A stretch of DNA of 64,000 nucleotides from Globodera rostochiensis (GCA_018350325.1 JAEVLN010000001.1:2221501-2285500); one strand, 5' to 3'; positions 21,889 through 33,945 are shown, counted from the first letter of the stretch. Notes: generated by a model not told the origin, from the letters alone. Translations and numbers: made by a program.

Positions 21889-23967
21889 TCATTTTTGTTG
21901 GTCCTCCAAAGTTTGTCCGATCATTTGGTTGCTCATTTCCCATAAATTGTTGGCCGCCTCGTCGGTGACCGTCTCACTGTACGGCACCACTCGACCCTCA
22001 TAATACAAAGCGCCAGTTTGAAGCTGCGCAGCGTCACACTGCGCACAATGCAACATGGACGAAATGCCCTAAATTTATTTGGCATATTTAATCGCTCCTC
22101 TTGGCATAACATTTAGAAATTTAAAACGACCCTTTTATCAAGCAAATCGAAAGTTCAGAAATAAACTGAACATTTTACATTGGGTCAAATGAAAGTGAAA
22201 GACAATTAGTAATTTTTAAAAAATGGACAAATTTCAGCAATTTAAAGCCAACTTCCTTTCATTGGAAAATGGGTTCATCAACGGAAAAACCATAGGGGTT
22301 TTTTGGACAAAATTCTCAAAAAATTGTAATTCTTGAAAATTGTTAACAAGAAAAATGCAATAAAAACGAAAAACACCCCCCACCCCTCTAAAAATCAAAA
22401 ATTTTTTTTTGTTGGCTTGGCCGCTCCCCGAAAAAAATTTTTGTGCTTGGCTCTGAACGGACCTGGTCCAAATTCTTGGCCAGCATCCAAATCAACGGAT
22501 AGGCGAGCAGTCGGAGTGCCAAATTGGTGTGCCGTCCAAGTTCGGTGCCGCGCACAAAGCCGGGACTATAGCAAAAAAAAACCTATTTTATTTAAATATG
22601 CGGGCCACGGCACTCACCGGACTACGACCACTTTGACATTGCGCAACGCGTCGTCCGCACCATCGCGCAGTCGTTTGGCCAACGCAACGGCATGCAAACA
22701 GTTGGCCAATTTGCTAAACGCGTAGTAAAACTCCGACGACCGTTGGTGGGCGATGCCGCCCATTTTGGAGGTTAACTCGTCAATGGACAACAAAGAACGG
22801 ATCTAAAAAATGTGGTAACTGTCACAATCCCAACAAACTTTTAATCGCGCTTTTTGTGATCAAAATGATTGTTTATCAATCAAAAAATTGATGACATTCG
22901 TTAAATCCCAATCATTTTAGGGACGGGTCGCCCAAAAACCAAAAAAAAAAATGTTTTTTTTAAATTTTATTTTTTCATTTTGATCACACCCCCCCCCCCG
23001 GCCCAATTCCATGGCCCATGGGGTACGGGCGCTGATTGCAAAAAAATACCAAAAAAAAGGGTACAATTGGCCCCAACCTTATCGTAGAGGCCAGAAGTGA
23101 TCAGCAAAATGCGCGCATCGGGCGCCAACCAATTTTGATCAATCAACAATTTGGTGAGCAAAAAATGGCCCAAGTGATTGGTGGCAAAATGCGCCTGAAA
23201 CAAAACATTAAGCCAACACAAAAATGTACCGGTAAATGTTTAATACAACAAATTATTAATAATTTTTTTTTTGTTTAAGAATTGCGCAACACGCTCAAAA
23301 ACACCGGAAATTGTTGATTTGTGCTGTTGGTTTCCGTGTACTTAATTTTGTGTTATTAAATCTCGTAAAAAAAACCTCAACGCCGTGAACGAATAGAAAA
23401 GGATGGCCCATCACACCGGCGTTGTTGACGAGCAAACGCAAGTCGCGCTTTTGGTGCTGGTAGGCGAGTTGTTCAACAAAACTGCGGACCGACTCGTTGT
23501 TGGTCAAGTCCAACTGAACAAAAAATGCATTGGGACAAAATGTAAAGCCAAAAAAAAATTGCATTAAATTCCACTTTTCAAAAAAAACGCTTTTAGAGAC
23601 TTACAAAATTTGAAAAAGCAATAAAATTTCCTAAAATTTTTTTTAATTTTCGGATTTCGACTAAAATTTAACAACAAATAATTTAAAATTTCCAAATGAT
23701 TTACCCAAAAATTCTAAAAACCTTGATAAATTCCAACTTTGTCCGGCTGATGCCGCAATTTTCTGACGAGGCTGGAGATGAACCAATACCAAAATAACGC
23801 GCTGGACGGTGGTCATAAATTTGACGGATTGCGCTCTTTGCCCTCTCTTCACTTCGACAAGCCAACACAATGGAGGCGTATGTGCCGGACGCGTACAGCG
23901 ATTTAACTAAATGCAGGCCGAGGCCGGTGTTGGCACCGGTAACAATGGCAAAACCGGAAGAAGCCAT
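21889..23967 (-). CDS. Short-chain dehydrogenase/reductase (retinol-dehydrogenase-like)
   Basis: NAD(P)-dependent oxidoreductase of the classical SDR fold. Exons: 23967-23722, 23513-23376, 23194-23078, 22803 to about 22619, 22565-22463 and 22068-21889 (TGA). Visible motifs: cofactor-binding TGANTGLG near the N-terminus; LDLTNNESV; LLVNNAGVMG (the NNAG motif); NHLGHFLLT; LLITSGLY; and the catalytic YAFSK with Tyr and Lys in place, followed by VVVRPGFVRG. The layout resembles RDH11-14 and WWOX-type reductases. The substrate cannot be read from the sequence. Exon 1 is partly duplicated at 14512-14641, and its upstream region is shared with 14260-14511. The C-terminus (RVVPYSETVTDEAANNLWEM) is typical of the family. 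Confidence 0.88.
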
Positions 23968-24577
23968 TAGTAAAGCTTAATAAGTACCTAATTGAGCAAA
24001 AGTTGTTAATTAGAAAGTCTACGCTTTTTTATCTTTTTGGACAAGTTCATACGAAAATGGTTCAACATCTGTCCGACGGCAGGGCGGTCTATCGGCATCA
24101 CCGCGTTTTGCCGAAATTTAAATTTACTGGAAAGGATAAAATGTGTATTAATGTCTTTTGGCATTCTGACGTAATATTGTTTTCTAAAAATTCAAATGTT
24201 AAACTGTTGTCGGCCCTTTTTATGATTTTTTGTTAATGAAAGTAATTTAAAATATTATTATCTTAAAAGGTACTTTTCCGTTATGGGCCCACAAATTAAA
24301 ATTTACTTAAATATTGGGACCGAATTTGTGATTGATTGTTATTACTTAAAAATTATTTCTAAAAGTGATTGGCAAATATATTTTTTTAAATATTTTATTT
24401 ATTTTTCAATATTTTACAACAAATGAAAAGAGCCCGCCGGTGGGCGCCATACCCCGGGGCCATGGGCACTGATCAGGGGGGTGGGCGGAATTTCGTTTTT
24501 TTTCGGAATTTTCCGTTAAAAAGTTTTTCTTTTTTTTCAAAATTTAATTCCGCCCACCCCTACGGCCACGGGCCGTT

Positions 24578-25341
24578 TTAAAAGAGGGCTTTGCCTCCTT
24601 TAAAACGGCACGTGGCCACATCCCAGGCCCCGTCGTAAGGCGCCCACCGGCGGGGCGCGGGAATCTCGACCATTTCCATTTCCGTCGTCACATCACCGGC
24701 ACGCGTCACGACAATCGAAGGCGCGCGGCTTTGACGCCTTTTTAAATTGTTTAATTCAAAATTCGGTAATGTTTTTAATGATTTTGAGGCCAACATTGAT
24801 TTTTGAAAATTTTTGAATTTTCGAAAAATTGTTCGAATTCGGGTCCGGGTTTTGAAATTGGTCAATGTGGAGCTCAGATTCGGTTTGCCCGACCCCATTA
24901 AGCCCTAGAAACACGTTTTGCATAAGTTTCCAAAAATGGGGGGTACAAACTTAACTATTACCCAAAAATTATTTTATAAATTATTTTAAATATTTAAATG
25001 AAAAACTTTCAATTCATTTAATTATTGGGCGACTTACCATTTCCAAAAGCAGGCAATCACCAGCAGGGCAAGAAGAATCAGTCCAATGCCAATCGACGTC
25101 CAAATGATCCATGCAGAAGAGGAGGCGGTGTTGTCGGCTTTGGTCCCGTTGATGTCCAATCTGTTAATTAGGTAATTAAAATTTAAAATTCTCAAAAACA
25201 AATAAATTTTAAACTTTACCCGGTGGTGCCATTCGGTTCCAAATATTTGAAGGTCTAAAAATATTGTTTTGTCAATTTTTAAACTAAAAGACTGACCATC
25301 ACGCATGGAATCAACAGGCTGTTGACCAACATCACCAACAT
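24578..25341 (-). CDS. Family B single-pass membrane protein, copy 2
   Basis: Paralogue of 13108-13872 in the right arm. Start ATG at 25341 (MLVMLVNSLLIPCVM), then an exon with FKYLEPNGTTG (about 25246-25220). Next is an exon with LDINGTKADNTASSSAW and the same transmembrane helix (WTSIGIGLILLALLVIACFW, about 25158-25039). The cytoplasmic exon has RQSRAPSIVVTRAGDVTTEM, then VEIPAPRRWAPYDGAWDVA and KGGKALF, stopping at 24580-24578. Compared with copy 1 it has one NGTKADGTKAD repeat fewer, a different residue pattern around FKYLEP, and a short deletion at EIPAPRR. The frame is open in all exons, so both copies may be functional. The family is unrecognised. Confidence 0.6.
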
Positions 25342-25859
25342 TGAAAGAATGAAAGAATTCATTAAGCAAATTTATAATTGTTTTTAAATTGGGTCTCAAG
25401 GGGAAACAAATTTAAATAAAATGTTGAAACAAATATATTTTAAACTTAAATTATTATTATATAAACAAATAAATTTAAAACTTAAATTATTATTATTATA
25501 CCAAAAAGAAAGCATAAAACTTTTTCGATCAATCATCAAAAAGAATTGGGGGAATGTCAATTTTGGGGATGAGTGAATGAAAATGAAAAGGAAGATGCTG
25601 GTTTTGGCCCTGACGCTTTCTCGATGAAGCATCATTTCTCGATGAAGCATCAATTTGCAATTGAAAATGAATCAATCGGAAGCCAAAATAATGTCCCAAA
25701 ATTCCGCAAAATTCAATTTTTGGGATTTTGGCAATTTATGCTAGTGATTTATTCGTTAATAAAAGTATATTTAAAATATATTATTATTATTTATTACATA
25801 AAATTTACACCAAAAAGTTTTTGTTTGATTGGCTGCTGTGACTGTTGTTGATCGCGTAA

Positions 25860-26400
25860 AATGTGAAGCCGTACCCTGAACACGGTTCGCGCAAATGCCA
25901 ACGGAAAGTTTGCCTCCCGTGCCGTGCCGGCCGTCTCCACAAAATGCTATCGGGCACGTATTGCGGTGCAATTTGTGTCCAAATGGCCATGGGGCGGGTC
26001 CATCTGCACAATGCAACGACGTTTCACACAACTGAACTGCTTGAACTTCGTGCCATTGGTGAGCATACTGTTGCAGTTTAATTGGCTGAGCTTGGGCCAC
26101 AGCGATCCAAAAGCAGCGGCCAAATGCGCATTCAAGATGCCATTTTGAATTTAGCACTTAAAATGCCATTACAAAATGCCATTTTTGCACTCAAAATTAC
26201 GCTAAAATTACCTTTGGCATCCGTGGGTGACGCAATTCAATTCGACGGTTTTATTGTAAATGTTTGATTGACGATCGGCCGGAGGAAAAGCACATAGAAA
26301 GCCACAAAATGAGCAAAAAGAGTGCCGAAAGCGACGAATGCCGCCGACGGAATGGACGGAAAGTGGCACTGCCTGAGGGGATTTCGTGTTTTTTGCGTTA
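25860..26400 (-). pseudogene. Broken copy of the first two glycosyltransferase exons
   Basis: The minus strand matches the glycosyltransferase gene at about 1195-1830. The signal-anchor block is recognisable, but it has lost a net 10 bp just after FSSG (TCCGGCCGATCG in place of the longer TCCGGCAATAACTTACTG stretch) and has further small indels, so the frame is broken. The second block (LNCNSMLTNGTKFKQF ... HGHLDTNCTAIRA ... EANFPLAFARTVF) is well conserved, but no later exons follow. It is a partial pseudogene captured between family A copy 2 and family B copy 2. Confidence 0.8.
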
Positions 26401-26587
26401 CCAAATCGACGACAGATCAGATCAAGGGTACTTTCTGGTCGGGCTAATCTATGACCTACATATGCCTATTTTCAACGGCAAATCATTTGCCCATCGATCA
26501 CTGATCGGAGGGACATTAATCGCTTTTTTAATTTAATTTAATTCAAATTTAATATGGACGAAAATTCACCGATAATAATTTGAAGAG

Positions 26588-26660
26588 CAAAGAGCAAATA
26601 ATGCGTCTTGACGATGAGGCGACCGCCGCGATTAGGGCCCATGCCCGCAGGGGTCAAGTC
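26588..26660 (-). pseudogene. Solitary family A exon 5 copy
   Basis: The minus strand encodes GGRLIVKTHYLLFALQIIIG, then the GTGAATTTTCG donor seen in both complete family A genes. It aligns with exon 5 of copies 1 and 2 but lacks the SGGGKKSG start, and no exon 6 is found downstream before the glycosyltransferase fragment. It is a remnant of a fourth family A sequence. Confidence 0.65.
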
Positions 26661-27311
26661 TAAAATTTGGGGGAGAATATAAACAAAAAAAGTTTTGGAG
26701 CATGCAAATTCTGCTCGGATCCGTTCCCGATCCAGCACTCTTACAGATCATTTCTTCATTCATCGGTAATACAAAGTATTCGGGATGTTCGAGAGTCTCG
26801 GTCTTGACTCGGGAACAGCTCAAAAATCAGGAATAAAACTTTAAAAAAATGGCCGTATATGTTTGTTAGGAAAATTGCTCTAAATTAACGAAATTTGGCC
26901 AATATTTTCTTTGAGAATTCTCATCCCAAATTTCTAAAAAATCAGCAAAACCCACAAAAATCAGGAAAAACCCTGGCAAATCAGGGCTTATATATGGTCA
27001 CTTTGTTTGGAAAATTTGTCGGTTTTTTTTGGGGGGAGGGGTGGGTTCTCGAGTCTCGAGTAAAAATGTTTGAGTCTTGAACATTCCCCTCCCCCCCCCC
27101 CTCCAGACATAATTTGTATGTACAGTATACCGAGGGATTGGTTAATTCTGGTGATTTATTCGTTTTTATTCGTTAATAAAAGTTTATTTAAAATATATTA
27201 TTATCAAGCATTGAATTAATTTGTTGTTACATAAAATTTACACCAAAAAGTGAATTATTTTATCGTTCAAATCGATCGATCCACCCGTTTGCTTCGGCCT
27301 TTCCTTCAAGT

Positions 27312-28851
27312 TCAAGCAGTGCGGCCGCTGAGGCCAACAAACATGGCCGGCACAAAACCTAAAAAGAATTTTAAATTGTTTAATCGCTTTTTTAATTTAA
27401 TTCAAATTTAATTTTGCGCGAAAATGCACCGATAATCATTTGCAGAGCAAAAAGCAAATGCGTCTTGATGATGAGGCGACCGCCGCGACTCTTTTTACCG
27501 CCACCACTTTTTCTAGCTAAATATTTAAATGGCAAACGCGTCAATTTAATTTATTATTTTTTTGATTGATTTAAAAATTTTTTTTTCTTGTTATTTTTTA
27601 ATGTTTTTTTTAATTAAACAACAAAATTTTTATTGCGGGGATTTCCCTAATAGTAAGGCCGGAGGGCATTTGCCATTTAAAAGCAACAAACTGCGCGAGC
27701 GTTTGGTGGTGGTGGTGGTGGTGGTGGTGGTTGTGGTCGTAGTGGTGGTGGTGCTCGGCAAGTCCGGAGGGCCCATGTCTAAAACGTTTAGGGAATATTA
27801 ACAAATATTATGAATGAGCGAATTTGGAGCCCCACGGCTCCATCAAAGTGCCACGGCATCATTCCCCAAAGCCCTCAATTTGTCTGGCCGTAATTAATGG
27901 ATAATGTCCAGAAAAGTTCTTAATAAAACCCCCCGGAATTGAAAATGAAATGAAGAACAAAAAATGGACGGCTTACCAACGCTTTCGCCCTTTTTGCTGA
28001 AAGTGCAATCGCATAACCATGGACGATCCGATGGATATTCCTTTGTCACATGAGCAATTGCTGGTGGTACACAACCGCTACCCTCGTTCCTGAGGTACTT
28101 ACTGCACCCCCAATCAAAAAACGCTTTTTCCCCTGCATGGAATTAAATTAAATAAATGTCGAAATTAAATTAAATAAATGTCCGAATTAAATTTAAATAA
28201 TTGTCGAAATTAAATAAAATAAATGTCGGAATTAAATTTAAATATTAAATAAATTAAATAAAATAAATGTCGGAATTAAATTTAAATATTAAATAAATGT
28301 CGGCGCTACGGTCGCCGGACGATTGTGGCCAACTGGGCGCCAGCAAAGAGGCACTGGCGCCCAGTTGAACGACTCCGCAATCTTTCGAGATTCAAAGTCC
28401 GGTCCTGGTTAGGCTAAACCAATTTTCGGGATCTGGATTCCCGGCCCAATCCCAAAAATTCCCAAAAAAATGCTCGGTCGGGATCTTGAGGCCGACGGGA
28501 TCCCGGCCGAAGTCTTTAGTTTATGTCCATGATTTATCAGAAAATGTTTTATATTTATTTATATCATCGACCGGATGAACAGCTTATCAAGTAGCAAGCA
28601 ACGTGAGACGAATTGCACTCGCGCTGCCATCTTTCAAGCAACACTTCACTCTCCGTTCTTTGGCCCATGCCGCATTTGTGCGCTTAAAAATGATTAAAAA
28701 AGTGATTTAAAAGCGCTAATTATGTAATAATAAATAATAAATGCTCTTAACCGTTGCCCTGGGGAGGCAAAAGAAGCAAAAGGGCGAAGAAGAAGCAAGC
28801 CAGCAGCAGCTGGACGGCCGCAGTTGGGAGAGGGCGGCGGCTGCGGCACAT
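27312..28851 (-). CDS. Family A secreted or membrane-tethered Cys-rich protein, copy 2
   Basis: Six exons with all introns phase 1: 28851-28752, 28682-28572, 28132-27977, 27778-27692, 27516-27430 and 27358-27312, giving 195 aa. Exons 2, 3, 5 and 6 have exactly the lengths of copy 1. Exon 1 is 6 bp longer and the Thr exon 27 bp longer (about fifteen Thr in place of seven). The signal peptide is MCRSRRPLPTAAVQLLLACF. The Cys region is KCGMGQRTESEVLL ... EC ... AC ... SCSSG ... WGCSKYL ... GC ... WLCDCTF. All eight cysteines are kept although the residues between them differ widely. The Thr run is coded by ACC, ACT, ACG and ACA, so that frame is being conserved. The tail has SGGGKKSRGGRLI and FVPAMFVGLSGRTA. 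Likely a surface or secreted protein. Its role is unknown. Confidence 0.75.
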
Positions 28852-29697
28852 TTTCGATATTTTAGTCCTTTTTTTATTAATTAAAATAAAATTAAAGCCC
28901 CTCCGGGGCCGGGATGGAGTCCCCCGGTTGGTTCGGAAACCCTGAACATTCTTTAAAAGCCGCCCTCCGGGATGGCAATGCAGCCGCCGTGATTTTCGGC
29001 ATAAAATCCCCCCGGGGGAAAACATCCGGTGGCGGAATTTTTGATTTTTCTAATCGCAAGTCCAGAGATTGGGGCCAACAATTCAAAATTACAAAATAAT
29101 ATTATTAATATTTCGGGCCATTTTAATTGAATTAAATTAAAGTGAAATGAAATGAATAAAAGCGGCGGCGGCGGGCCGTCCACCCCCAACCAAACGCCGC
29201 CATTCCGTCGGTGATTCAGTGGGGGAAAAAGTTATTACCTATTTTAGTGAAAGCGTCACAAAATGGGGGGGGGGGGGACACATAAAGCATTAAATCATTT
29301 TAATAAACAATTTTTAAATGTATAGAAAAAAACAGCGGGGCAATTGACGCGATGTTCAAAAGGTCCCCGATCGGTAAATTGATGGCTTAGAATTTGTTTT
29401 TTTGTTTAAATGATTTTGTTTTTATTATAAATTCATCGATAAAATTACATTCGCTGTGCTAATTTTAATTTACATAATTTCTTGAAATTGTCAATCGATA
29501 ATTTATTTTAAAATATTTTCCTGGAGATTTTGAGCCTTGCTTTAGTCTAGTGGTTTTGTTCAATTTCAAAAAGATTGTTTATTTGTTAAATTTTTTTGTA
29601 ACTCATTGAATACACGCACATAAATCAATCAGTTAGCATTAAAAATATAAATTCTATATAAATTATTATTTAAAATTGTTCCACAAAACATTTTCTT

Positions 29698-32600
29698 TCA
29701 ACTAACTCGACGGCACTCCCAACCTCGGGGCGCGATTATGTCCATCAAAGTGCCGGATTGGTGCACTTGTGCACATCGCTGGCGCGCGTACCATTCCGAT
29801 GCGTAACAAACAACGAACATTCCGGTGCCTGAAAATGAAATTTTTGGGATTTCCGGCAATTCTCCCGTTCCCCCCGGGGGGTCCAATCAAAAGTGTGGGG
29901 GACAAACACAAGCACATTAGTGATGCGCGAAAGTCTCGAAAAGTGCCGTTTTTGAAGCGTGTCTCGAGTTTCGGCACAAAATTTTGGGTCTCAAACATCA
30001 CTCAATTGGAACTGAACTCGCCGACGGCAGCAAATTTTCTGATTTTTCTGGCTACCATAACGAATCACGCAGCAGACCGCCGGACCAAATACAGACCGGG
30101 GGGGGGGGGCAATAACATGCTTCAACCTTAACCGATTCCGGCATTTTTAAAGCCAATCGAAAGCTCTCAAAAAGTTGAAGCTCTTAAAAATTGCGATAAC
30201 ACCGTAAAGCCAATTTTAAAGGCTAATAACTTTTTGGAGATTTAGTCTAATCGCATAGCTTTAAAGCTTAACGGTTATTGCTCCAACTTGTCGAGCGTGT
30301 TCGATCGGCTTTAAGAATGCCAGTTATTATTGTGCCCGGTCTGCATTTGGCGCGGAACTTGTCTCTTTGGTCTACCCGCCGATTTTGTTAATTTTTTTGT
30401 TTTTGTTTTTAATTTTTTAAATAAGGGTTTTCTATATAAAACGCCATCGGCGATTCGTTGTCGGCGAAAATTGTCCAGTTTTTGCTAGCTGTACGTCTCT
30501 TGGCCCGGTCTTTTTATGATCTTTACGCTTTGATGCCCCGTCCCCCCAAGGCGTAAACCCCGTCCGTAAAGCGACCATACCAATGAGCAGATTCCACCAC
30601 ATCAGCGTGTTCCAAATGTATTGGCGTTTGATCATTCGCGAAATCAGAAAGAAAACGCCTGCGGGGCAAAACAAAAAAATTGTTGGTTTGGCGTTCTGTT
30701 TGGTTTTCAACCAACCGCCAAATATGAAATAAAGTGTGAAGATGGCCGGGTAGAACATGCGCAGACTGACCGCAAACCAGTACTCGTGGAAGCAAGAGGA
30801 GAGGAAGAAGACGAGGCACTGCGACACGGCGGGGCCCCAACGTGTGCCGAGAAGCTATTTTTATATAAATAATTTAGTTTTTGTTTTGAATTATAAATAA
30901 TTTAGTTTTGGTTTTGAATTATAAATAAATTAGTTTTTGTTTTTTTGGCACAAATTTTTGGCACAAAATTTACCATCGAAATGTCCCGGTAAATGTACGC
31001 GTACAGCCAATCGTGCACAACCAAATTCCAATTGCGATAGTACTCGGCCATGTTCCGTGAGCTCCACCAATTCTGAAAGAACAGGTTGGGGCATTAGTTC
31101 ATGGACGCTTTTGACAGTAATAAACCCGCAGTTGACCGTCCCCAACACCCATCGATTTTTTGTAATTAAAATTTAAAAAAAAAATCGCAAAAATAAGTTT
31201 TCGGGCCACAAAATTCAAAAATGATAATATTTATCAATTTCAATTTTGAATCGGCTAATCAATTAAGCCACAAACAGCGTAAAAGCGACGGTCACCAAAG
31301 CGCAAAGCCTCGGCAAACATCGAAAGCCCTGAAAAAGTGCCATAAAAAATTGTTTTTAAATTTCACAATTTTTTTTTTGTTGATATATTACACGAGTGCA
31401 ATATTCCGTAGAAAACGCCGAGAAACAACGAAATTGCGCCCGGAATGATTGAGGGGAATATGGTGGCGACAAGCAAATGCCATTGAATGTCCTCCGGGTA
31501 TTTGAGGGCACTGAAGTGTGGCACAATCCATTGGGAGAAGCACAGGCTGACAAAGTACATGGAGGCCAAGCAGGCCACCAAGTGCCGGCCAACTTTGTGC
31601 CAACTTCGCGTTGGGCTTCTCAAAAAGAAAACCCAATTAAAATCGATTCAAATACATTGGCGCATTGATTTGTTACTGTGGATATGAATGCCGGTAGATG
31701 AACGTGGGACAGAACATAAAGTAGATGAACTGCTTCAACCCTGGCTGCTCCGATTCGGACGACGACGGCGGCGGCTCGTCGTTTTTTGACTGATAAATGG
31801 GGATTATTTTATTGGGGGGTTTTTACATAATTGGCATTTTTTGAACGATTCGTTTGTTTTTTCTCAATTTTTTTTGTGCAAATTTTACCCATTTTTTGTT
31901 TTGTTTTGCTCACCCTTTGGCCAATTTTGTCGCTGGTTGCCAAACTTTCACGAAAGAATGAATGGATTTTCATGGCAATACGCGTCTAAAAATGGGAGAA
32001 TTGAGAGTTAAATGGCACCAAAAAAGTGCCAAAACCGACATTTTCACATGTGATGATGAAGGAACCTGCAAAAAACCGAAGTGTTCAATTTATGGCAATG
32101 GCACACCCATTTAAAACTTCAAAATAATAATAATTACAAAAACTATTTATTTTTGTAAATGGTTTCGGCTTTTTTGGTGAACCCCCTTGGCACAAATTAT
32201 AAATCAAAAAGTGCCAATGTTGTCCCCCCCCCCTCTCACATGCGCCCTGCAAGTCGAGCCAAAAAATTGCGCGGATTGAGTAGTAAAAGAACGCCAATTG
32301 GTACACAACGTAGGCCCCGATGAGCACAACGCGTGGCCAAACCGCCGCCGGCGATGCCAAACATTGCCAAAGCCAAATGCCGTTGAACGGCAAAAGGACG
32401 GTGGAGCAGAACATGACGGCCCAAACGAGCATTGTCTGCGGCAGTTGGTGGAAGTTCCATGCGATCAACCACAAATGGTGCAGGGGACTGGAATTTACGC
32501 AACAATATTTTTGGAGGCTTGGCAATTAATGGATCGACTTTTATTTAAATATAAATATTATTGAATTGAAATGAATTGAATTAATTAGTTATTTTATTGT

Positions 32601-33418
32601 TAATTCTTCAATTTAATATGTTTTACACCCCTTTTAAGGAATTGAATTTAATTGAAGATAATTTATTTAATTATATTTGAGAACATTTTCAATTTTAATT
32701 CGATTCAAAATTATTTTGGTATTTTTGTTTTAAATTGAAATTGAAATTTGAATTTAATTTATTTTACTTTAAATATATTCTAATTACTACTTAATTTTTA
32801 TCATTGATTTTGAGGCTTCAACTTTAACGGACTTTCCGTAGCGTTGAAAGTCCTGGGCCCATGCGGCCATTGCAGCAAGTACAAAGACAGCGACAAAGAA
32901 GTTGAACAACACCAAATGTTTGCCATCATTCACGTTAAAATAGTGCCTAAATTTCCAATTGTTGAAGTGGAAAAAACTCTTGCGCGGACTTCAAGCAGTT
33001 CGGCCACAAAACCCCCCGGGCTTTGTTCTTCGCCCGAGGGGACGTAAAGAATTTTGCAGAGGAATATCAAAGTTCCCCAAAACTTTTGGAGCAGTTCGAC
33101 CAGACACCCTCTGGGCATTGAACTCCCCCGCCCAGGGGGACCCGGGCGGGAAAAGGTCCCCCAATCTGCTCAACCCGGGGGGCACTCACTCGAGCAACGG
33201 CGCCTCAATCGTAAAATGCTTTTCACGGAAGGACGGGCGCTGCTGCTTCTTTTGTGCTGCAACAGCTTGACACTGTTGTCCATCCCGCTGAGCATGGTCC
33301 TCCAGCATTGTCTTTTGTTCGCCGGGCGTTTCCGCCATGTCGTCGCCGCCGGCGCCAACGTCCTTTTCATCCATTCCATTACAGTCCGACGATTGGTCGA
33401 CGCCATGCCGCAACATTG
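29698..33418 (-). CDS. Sterol O-acyltransferase (MBOAT; ACAT/SOAT-like)
   Basis: ER membrane enzyme that esterifies sterols with fatty acyl-CoA. Coding blocks on the minus strand: N-terminus with KHFTIEAPLLE (33418 to about 33186; ATG at 33418 or 33369); first membrane segment VLFNFFVAVFVLAAMAAWAQ (about 32950-32840); PQTMLVWAVMFCSTVLLPF and following (about 32490-32240); AMKIHSFFRESL (about 31985-31912); QFIYFMFCPTFIYRHSYP (about 31787-31680); the block with PEDIQWHLLVATIFPSIIPG (about 31620-31390); FAEALRFGDRRFYA (about 31330-31270); NWWSSRNMAEYYRNWNLVVH (about 31068-30972); SSCFHEYWFAVSL with the likely catalytic His (about 30855-30560); and ASEWYARQRC ... RGWECRRVS (29828-29698). The usual FYxDWWN motif reads FYANWWSS across an intron. 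The last codons are duplicated at 10411. Confidence 0.88.
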
Positions 33419-33582
33419 TTGTTGTTGGGTTGTGTGTTTGTGCGCGGACCGTTCCCTCTGGGGGTATAAAAGAAGCGCTGCTGCTACAAACTCCTTCGCG
33501 CGAGTGGACACGACCAATGTGTGTGTGGATGAGGCGAACTCCGCCGGAGGGGATGGGAAAGGGTTGGATTTGTGTTGAGTGA

Positions 33583-33945
33583 ATGAGTGACGAGACGACG
33601 GACACCGCCGTCATCCCCGGAGGGGCGGACGATGTCCGGACTCCGGAAGCAAAAAGAAGGAGGTCATCATCACCCAGCGCCCCCACATCAATTCATATTC
33701 GTCCGCCCATTCCCCTCCCCTCCACCCCTCACTCGACAAGTCGCCATGTTCTCATGTCTGTTCTGTTCGTGTTCCGTTGTTGTTCAGAGAGCAGCAGCAG
33801 CAGCAGTAACAGCCCTTCGGGGGCTGGGGCTGTCGTGTTCGCCAGTCAGCAGAGGCGGATCCACCAACCAACCAACAAACCGACCATCCTCAAATTGCGC
33901 ATCTTGCCGTCAAATCTCTGCCCAACACAACAGCACGCTTTTTGA
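33583..33945 (+). CDS. Possible short gene upstream of the acyltransferase
   Basis: A TATA-like GGTATAAAAGAAG at 33463 on the plus strand is followed at 33583 by ATG and a 120-codon frame beginning MSDETTDTAVIPGG, with a basic AKRRRSSSPSAP stretch. The N-terminus has plausible protein character. However, the later part overlaps a repetitive GCAGCAGCAG region, and no domain is recognised. The opposite strand carries the 5' part of the acyltransferase gene up to 33418. It may be a short gene, an upstream exon or a chance frame. Confidence is low. Confidence 0.25.
   Translation: MSDETTDTAVIPGGADDVRTPEAKRRRSSSPSAPTSIHIRPPIPLPSTPHSTSRHVLMSVLFVFRCCSESSSSSSNSPSGAGAVVFASQQRRIHQPTNKPTILKLRILPSNLCPTQQHAF

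Larger units (their letters stand above)
25820..27250. repeat. Insertion in the right arm bounded by direct repeats
   Basis: Sequence absent from the left arm. Both ends carry similar direct repeats (25740-25818 and 27148-27250) with TTATTCGTTAATAAAAGT, TTAAAATATATTATTAT and ACATAAAATTTACACCAAAA. Inside, on the minus strand, are a stray copy of family A exon 5 (26660 to about 26590), fragments of glycosyltransferase exons 1-2 (26400-25860) and CTCGAG-rich DNA (26780-27070). Direct flanking repeats fit an unequal exchange that duplicated the spacer. Confidence 0.7.
23837..29721. repeat. Right arm of the large inverted duplication
   Basis: Reverse-complement homology to 10411-14641. Here the arm runs without a break into an intact acyltransferase gene on one side and an intact dehydrogenase gene on the other, whereas the left arm has only fragments of both. 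This arm is therefore at the original position and the left arm is the copy. The arm also contains about 1.4 kb (25820-27250) not found in the left arm. That stretch is bounded on both sides by copies of the TTATTCGTTAATAAAAGT...ACATAAAATTTACACC sequence in the same orientation. Confidence 0.88.

Noticed and set aside
27610..27804. His-rich frame (AEHHHHYDHNHHHH) as a metal-binding peptide
   Set aside because: Changes between copies are silent in the Thr frame and not in the His frame, and only the Thr frame joins the neighbouring exons in phase.
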